A DNA stretch of 34,385 bases from Sulfuricurvum sp. (GTDB lineage Bacteria > Campylobacterota > Campylobacteria > Campylobacterales > Sulfurimonadaceae), in the NCBI GenBank assembly GCA_022729795.1, contig DZBD01000009.1, positions 1 through 34,385 on the forward strand. The letters are read 5' to 3'. The notes beneath the pieces were generated by a model. That model saw only the letters and a list, made by a program, of their open reading frames with translations. It did no database searches and was not told where the DNA came from. This document shows, piece by piece, positions 29,511 to 34,385 of this stretch. The translations under genes were made by a program, and so were the position numbers. The stretch's first letter is position 1. Each line of letters opens with the position of its first letter.

Positions 29511-30580
29511 ACAGTTTCGGACAAAAACTTCAGTTTAGTACTTTTGGCGAATCGCATGGAACCGCAATAGGATGTTTATTGGATGGCTTGCCTGCAGGGC
29601 TAGAGATTGATGAAAGATATATCCAAAGTGAGCTTGACAGAAGAAAACCCGGAAAAAGTGAGTTTGAGACGGCAAGAAAAGAGGAAGATAGAGTTGAGAT
29701 ATTAAGCGGTGTGTTTGAGGGGAAAAGTACGGGTAGTCCCATCGCTATGATTATTTACAATACGGACCAAAAATCAAAAGATTATTCAAACATCAAAGAG
29801 ATCTTTCGCCCCGGTCATGCAGATTTTACCTATTTTCATAAATATGGAATTCGGGATTATAGAGGCGGCGGACGCTCCTCTGCAAGAGAAACTGCGGCTA
29901 GAGTTGCGGCAGGTGCCGTGGCAAAACTTATGCTTGATACTTTAAATATCTCTATTCTAAGCGGTATAAGCGAAGTGGCGGGGATAAAATCTCAAAAGTT
30001 TGATTATCCACATGCCAAGAATAGTATTATTTATGCCCTAGATGCAGACAAAGAAGAGGCACAAAAAGAGGCAATACTTCAAGCCAAGAATAGTCATGAC
30101 TCGGTTGGAGGAGTTTCCCGTGTATGCATCCAAGGTGTGCCGATAGGTCTTGGACAGCCCCTTTATTATAAACTTGATGCAGTTTTAGCGGATGCAATGA
30201 TGGGGATTAATGCAGTCAAAGCCGTTGAGATTGGAGACGGTGTTTTAAGTGCCTCAATGCACGGCTCCCAAAATAATGATGAAATTAGAAACAACGGCTT
30301 TATAAGCAACCACGCCGGTGGAATATTAGGGGGAATTAGCAATGGCGATGCTATAATCATGAATGTATATTTCAAGCCCACGCCTTCTATATTTAAGCCT
30401 CAACGTACGATAACTACATTGAATGAGGAAGTGGAATTTTCATTAAAAGGGAGACATGACCCCTGCGTTGCCATAAGAGGAAGTGTTGTTTGTGAGGCAA
30501 TGGCTGCTTTAGTAATTGCAGATATGTTGCTACTGAATATGGGTTCCACTATGAGTGGATTGAGTAAATATTATAGATAA
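29507..30580 (+). CDS. aroC: Chorismate synthase
   Basis: FGESHGTAIGCLLDGLPAGL, YRGGGRSSARETAARVAAGAVA, GRHDPCV. Confidence 0.97.
   Translation: MNSFGQKLQFSTFGESHGTAIGCLLDGLPAGLEIDERYIQSELDRRKPGKSEFETARKEEDRVEILSGVFEGKSTGSPIAMIIYNTDQKSKDYSNIKEIFRPGHADFTYFHKYGIRDYRGGGRSSARETAARVAAGAVAKLMLDTLNISILSGISEVAGIKSQKFDYPHAKNSIIYALDADKEEAQKEAILQAKNSHDSVGGVSRVCIQGVPIGLGQPLYYKLDAVLADAMMGINAVKAVEIGDGVLSASMHGSQNNDEIRNNGFISNHAGGILGGISNGDAIIMNVYFKPTPSIFKPQRTITTLNEEVEFSLKGRHDPCVAIRGSVVCEAMAALVIADMLLLNMGSTMSGLSKYYR
30006..30016 (+). repeat. WTCCACATGCC motif copy inside aroC
   Basis: atccacatgccaag; encodes Y-P-H-A-K. Confidence 0.85.
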
Positions 30581-30589
30581 GGGGATGGT

Positions 30590-31006
30590 ATGTCAATAGT
30601 TCATAAAGATGATAATTCAAACGAGTGGTTTTTCCTAGCGGATCAATATATTTTAAGTGAAACTGATTCTAAAGGAATTATACTTTATGCCAATGATTTA
30701 TTTTGTCAAATGGCAGGATATAGCCTCAATGAGCTTATAGGTGAAGCTCACAATATAGTACGGCATCCCGATATGCCGAGGATAGCCTTCAAAGGTTTGT
30801 GGGATGATTTGAGGGAGAAAGGATTTTGGACGGGAATCGTCAAAAATCTTAGAAGAGACGGCGGGTATTATTGGGTGCATGCCACTGCTCTGCGTAAGCT
30901 TCAAAGCAATGGTGAGGTGACATATTTATCTATAAGGACTGTTCCAAAAAGAAGTGATGTTGAAGCTTGTATTAAGCTTTATGCAAAACTTAAACAAGAA
31001 GAATAG
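30590..31006 (+). CDS. Single-domain PAS protein (Aer/CetB-like redox sensor)
   Basis: YANDLFCQMAGYSLNELIGEAHNIVRHPDMP...KNLRRDGGYYWVHA typical FAD-type PAS. Confidence 0.85.
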   Translation: MSIVHKDDNSNEWFFLADQYILSETDSKGIILYANDLFCQMAGYSLNELIGEAHNIVRHPDMPRIAFKGLWDDLREKGFWTGIVKNLRRDGGYYWVHATALRKLQSNGEVTYLSIRTVPKRSDVEACIKLYAKLKQEE

Positions 31007-31012
31007 CGTTAG

Positions 31013-31046
31013 TTCCACATGCCGGAGTAATCCTTGGCATGTGGAA
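31013..31046. terminator. Inverted pair of WTCCACATGCC, bidirectional terminator-like hairpin
   Basis: ttccacatgcc-ggagtaatcctt-ggcatgtggaa, 11-bp arms, between convergent PAS gene and mrp; copies 31013-31023 (+), 31036-31046 (-). Confidence 0.85.
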
Positions 31047-31051
31047 ACGGT

Positions 31052-32092
31052 TTATAAATTAAAATTTGAATTTTTAAATATGTTTTCTACGATATCTTGA
31101 AAGTATTTTTTTTGTGTATCATTGCCGAGTGTTACAGGCGGTTCCCCTTTATCGGAAGCTTCTCTAATTTGTATATCCAGAGGAATTGCTCCAAGAAACG
31201 GTATTTCATATTTTTTAGCAATCCGCTCTCCGCCTCCTATCCCAAAAATATCGTAACGGATTTGAGTATCGGGTGCTACAAAATAACTCATATTCTCAAC
31301 CACTCCTGCCATCTTGACATGAATATCTTTAAACATCATAATTGCACGACTGACATCATCCGTTGCCACAATCTGTGGAGTGGTCACAAGTACAGCCGCA
31401 CTAATCGGTAGTTCTTGCGCGATGGTAAGCTGAACATCTCCTGTTCCCGGAGGCATATCAATCACCATAAAATCCAGTTCACCCCAAGCAACATCTTCTA
31501 AAAATTGGATGAGAGCATTGACTGCTACGGAACTTCTCCAAACCAAGGGCGTATCCATAGTCGGAGTAGTAAGAGCGACACTCATGATTTTGATACCGTA
31601 GTTTTGCGCAGGGATGATTTTATTATTATCATCCCACGCTATCCTTTGGAGATCGGTATTTGTAAGGCGGGGAATATTAGGACCGTAAACATCGGCATCC
31701 AATATGCCTACTTTATACCCTTTTTGTGCAAGAGCGATAGCAATATTTACGCTTACGGTACTCTTGCCGACTCCTCCCTTGCCGCTTGTAACGGCAATAA
31801 TATTTTTGGCATAAGGAGCTCTATTATTTGGGGTTGCACTATTTCCGTAGTTCATATCTTTTTTTGCAGTGTTTCTTTTTGTAATATTGAGAGCATCAAA
31901 ATCGGTGCTAAAATTGTCTTCTATAATTTTTTTTACATTCAAATACGATTCGTCACTTACTGTTAAAAGTTCAATAGTTGCCGTATTGTTTACAACTTTA
32001 ATCTCTCCAAGAAGTTTGAGTTCCCCTATGGTTCTCTCTACTCCCGGATACTTGAGCGATTGGAGTGCATTTTTGAGCTCATTGCTATTCAT
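31052..32092 (-). CDS. mrp: Mrp/ApbC-family P-loop Fe-S carrier
   Basis: TSGKGGVGKSTVSVNIA, DADVYGPNIPRL, DMPPGTGDVQLTI. Confidence 0.93.
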   Translation of the reverse strand: MNSNELKNALQSLKYPGVERTIGELKLLGEIKVVNNTATIELLTVSDESYLNVKKIIEDNFSTDFDALNITKRNTAKKDMNYGNSATPNNRAPYAKNIIAVTSGKGGVGKSTVSVNIAIALAQKGYKVGILDADVYGPNIPRLTNTDLQRIAWDDNNKIIPAQNYGIKIMSVALTTPTMDTPLVWRSSVAVNALIQFLEDVAWGELDFMVIDMPPGTGDVQLTIAQELPISAAVLVTTPQIVATDDVSRAIMMFKDIHVKMAGVVENMSYFVAPDTQIRYDIFGIGGGERIAKKYEIPFLGAIPLDIQIREASDKGEPPVTLGNDTQKKYFQDIVENIFKNSNFNL

Positions 32093-32453
32093 AAGGATTC
32101 CTTTGAGATTCTCTTGCCAGAAGAGACTTTGTCGCAGTCGCTTTTTGAGCCAATTTGGATAACATCTCCGTTGCGCCGGGATAATTGATTCCCAAAGAGC
32201 TATACTTGTATATTCTTCCTTGTATTAAAGTGTTGAGTAGTTCTACGCATTGGTGAATCGTGCCGTTTTCATCACTTTTATTGAGTAGCTCTTTTATAAG
32301 GAGTTCTCTTGAATTCATTCCGAGTTTGATTCCGACTTTGGCACCTATTTCAATAAATTCTTTAGCCGTGATATAAATTCCGGAAAAAAAAGTATTTAAA
32401 AAGTGATTTTCAAGTGCCGTAAACTTACTTTGGATACTTTGCCTGTTTTTCAT
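32085..32453 (-). CDS. Hypothetical protein
   Basis: Overlaps mrp and 32450 ORF ends; operon-like. Confidence 0.6.
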   Translation of the reverse strand: MKNRQSIQSKFTALENHFLNTFFSGIYITAKEFIEIGAKVGIKLGMNSRELLIKELLNKSDENGTIHQCVELLNTLIQGRIYKYSSLGINYPGATEMLSKLAQKATATKSLLARESQRNPYE

Positions 32454-33055
32454 GCCTTATTCTCTCTATTGGTCTGTGCAGCTTTTGCAACATTTTCATC
32501 ACTGTCATTCGAGAGTTCTTCCAATATTTCGATAGGTGCACCTTTATTTTCAGCTAAACGCATTCTGACCATTTTATCTGCATCATTCACTAATATTTTT
32601 AGAATTTTAATCGGTGTACTTGGATTTCCGGACAGCCCGTCTCTGACAATTTTTTCATCATTAAAAAACTTTTCTAAAACAGAGGGTGGTGTTTTTGGAT
32701 TCGTAGCAACTAAAGCACGAACAAGATTTACGCTATCACCGGCAAGATTTTTTAAAACATCCGAGGGTGTGTGCGGATTCTTTGCAACAGCCCACCTTGC
32801 CCCCATATCCGCTTCATTGATTGCCAAATCTCTGAGGAGCTCTACCATAGTATCGCTATATTCCAATTCTCTGTCATACACAGAGGTTCGCAGGCTCAAA
32901 TTCATAGCTACTTGAGAGACAATCTCTTTATTCTCTCTAAAAGGGAAATATATTTTTTTTATAAATTCTATATTGAGAGTTTTATCATCTAAAACCTCCA
33001 ATAAATATTCTTCGTTTTTTGCGTCAATGGCATTTTGTAAATCAATTTCTAACAC
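32450..33055 (-). CDS. Leucine-rich-repeat-variant (LRV/HEAT-like) protein
   Basis: About four ~25-aa repeats of the form ARWAVAKNPHTPSDVLKNLAGDS / RALVATNPKTPPSVLEKFFNDE / RDGLSGNPSTPIKILKILVNDA / RMRLAENKGAPIEILEELSNDS. Confidence 0.75.
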   Translation of the reverse strand: MLEIDLQNAIDAKNEEYLLEVLDDKTLNIEFIKKIYFPFRENKEIVSQVAMNLSLRTSVYDRELEYSDTMVELLRDLAINEADMGARWAVAKNPHTPSDVLKNLAGDSVNLVRALVATNPKTPPSVLEKFFNDEKIVRDGLSGNPSTPIKILKILVNDADKMVRMRLAENKGAPIEILEELSNDSDENVAKAAQTNRENKA

Positions 33056-33413
33056 GACTACCTACTTATTTTGATATTGTGAGAATATAGCTAAGTATTG
33101 CTTTTTGTACTCTAAAAATTGATTCTAATTGGTAAATTTAAGTGTGTTCAATATTAAAAAAAATAATATGTATTTTACCAATTTATACAATATATACGTT
33201 TGAATTATGAAGGATGAGGAGAGGAGTAAAACAATTGCCAATGTGTTTCATTTAGTAATGTAAATTCTGTGATATTATTGTGATTTAATCATTACGTAAG
33301 AGTGCAAGTCCTATAATTTGCAGTTATTCCGTTGAACTATATTTTAATTTACGTGAGTTATAGTTGTTGCTTATGGGAATTATTGTAATATAAAATAAAA
33401 AGAAGGAGCACGG

Positions 33414-34385
33414 ATGAAAAAATTGCTTAAGACATTAGTTTTTGCTGCAACATTGACATTTACCCCTCTTATGGCCTCAGATGAATATGCAGACAAAAGC
33501 ATTCTTATTTCTGCTGAAGACGCTATTAAGTTAATAGGTAAAAAAGATGTTATGTTTGTTTCGGGAGATGATGAGGATATATATAAACTAGGACATATTA
33601 AAGGTTCTGTTGAGATGTATGCGCACCATTTGCACCATTCAGATATGACAGGAGATATGCACTGTGCACCGCTTTATCGTTGTGTAGATGATGCAGAGAA
33701 GTATATTGGTTCTAAAGGTATTGACAACAATACTTTGGTAATAGCGTATGATGACTTCAAAGGTCCAAATGCGACAGGTGTGTATTCTTTTTTCACAAGT
33801 TACGGACATCAAAATGTAAAAATCCTCAATGGCGGACGTAATGCTATCATGGAAGTTGATCCTGCACAGATAAAGTTTAATGTCATTAAAGATGAACTAA
33901 AAACTGCAAGAGAAAAGGGTAAATCTGCAGAAAAAACACTCAAAGCAGATAAAAAAGCGAATAAATTGACTCCTGCTGAAAAATCGGCACTTGAGGCTAC
34001 GGTAGCAGAAAGTAAAAAAGCACAAAAAGAGATTCAAGCCAAGCTCAATGCTGCGGAGAAAGACTTGCTGGTTGTAAAAGGCGAAGAAGTTGTTGTTCCA
34101 AAAGTGTTCAAAATAGATACAAACAAGTTAGATTTATCAAATATAGCTGAAAAAAATGAAGTAAAACATGCTGTGGATGATATTCTTAAAAATGGAAAAA
34201 ATTCTAAGTTTGTGATTATTGATGCGCGCGGTATGGCAGAAATTATCGGTGAGAGAGTTATGGATAACGTGGCTCGCGGCGGACATATTCCCGGTTCTAC
34301 ATTTGTAGAATGGAATAAGGTTTCCGATATGGACAAGAAAAAATCATTTAAACCGGCTGCAGATTTAAAAGCGCTCTATGAGAGA
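33414..34385 (+). CDS. Exported tandem rhodanese-like sulfurtransferase, truncated by window end
   Basis: Own translation from ATG 33414 is open to 34385 (324 codons); signal peptide; GHIKGSVEM... first domain, FVIIDARG...ARGGHIPGSTFVEW second domain. Confidence 0.8.
   Translation, partial: MKKLLKTLVFAATLTFTPLMASDEYADKSILISAEDAIKLIGKKDVMFVSGDDEDIYKLGHIKGSVEMYAHHLHHSDMTGDMHCAPLYRCVDDAEKYIGSKGIDNNTLVIAYDDFKGPNATGVYSFFTSYGHQNVKILNGGRNAIMEVDPAQIKFNVIKDELKTAREKGKSAEKTLKADKKANKLTPAEKSALEATVAESKKAQKEIQAKLNAAEKDLLVVKGEEVVVPKVFKIDTNKLDLSNIAEKNEVKHAVDDILKNGKNSKFVIIDARGMAEIIGERVMDNVARGGHIPGSTFVEWNKVSDMDKKKSFKPAADLKALYER

Noticed and set aside
1878-31046. WTCCACATGCC as a Chi or KOPS/FtsK-type polar site
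   Set aside because: These are strand-biased; here 11 copies are on + and 8 on -, with deliberate head-to-head pairs. Whole-genome skew would still be needed to exclude it fully.
1878-31046. WTCCACATGCC copies as a CRISPR array or REP/MITE element
   Set aside because: Copies are isolated 11-mers at irregular spacing with unrelated flanks, and about half lie inside conserved coding sequence.
1878-31046. WTCCACATGCC as a transcription-factor binding site
   Set aside because: No copy lies in a clear upstream promoter region; copies are at gene 3' ends or inside genes.
31505-31966. 153-aa plus-strand ORF antisense to mrp
   Set aside because: Shadow ORF of a highly conserved gene; no independent support.
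32403-32915. 170-aa plus-strand ORF antisense to the LRV protein
   Set aside because: Repeats mirror the LRV repeats on the opposite strand, so its apparent pattern is a by-product.

Overview
The window is core-genome DNA from a bacterium that looks like a Campylobacterota (Sulfurimonas-like; inferred from the protein set, not searched). About 29 protein genes are supported: purM, a short speE-like gene, coaE, dapF, prfA, rpsT, glmM, lspA, tig, clpP, a degenerate GGDEF protein, def, comM, metH, a lipoprotein/TraF-like outer-membrane pair, a degenerate resolvase-HTH protein, ccoG, a DUF748 giant, a YeiH-family exporter, a LapB-like TPR protein, rnhA, rnc, aroC, a PAS protein, mrp, an LRV-repeat protein and a tandem rhodanese running off the right edge. 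No tRNA, rRNA, IS element or CRISPR array was seen. The main result is a dispersed motif not explained by the genes: 5'-WTCCACATGCC-3' (extended AWTTCCACATGCCAAG) occurs 19 times as an exact 11-mer (by hand count), on both strands (11 +, 8 -). It lies in intergenic DNA and inside unrelated housekeeping genes. All four convergent gene junctions in the window carry it as a head-to-head inverted pair that forms a terminator-like hairpin. This is the architecture of the DNA uptake sequences of Neisseriaceae (DUS) and Pasteurellaceae (USS). I know of no established uptake sequence of this kind in Campylobacterota, so I propose it as a candidate new uptake signal, with a dispersed terminator/structural motif as the main alternative.
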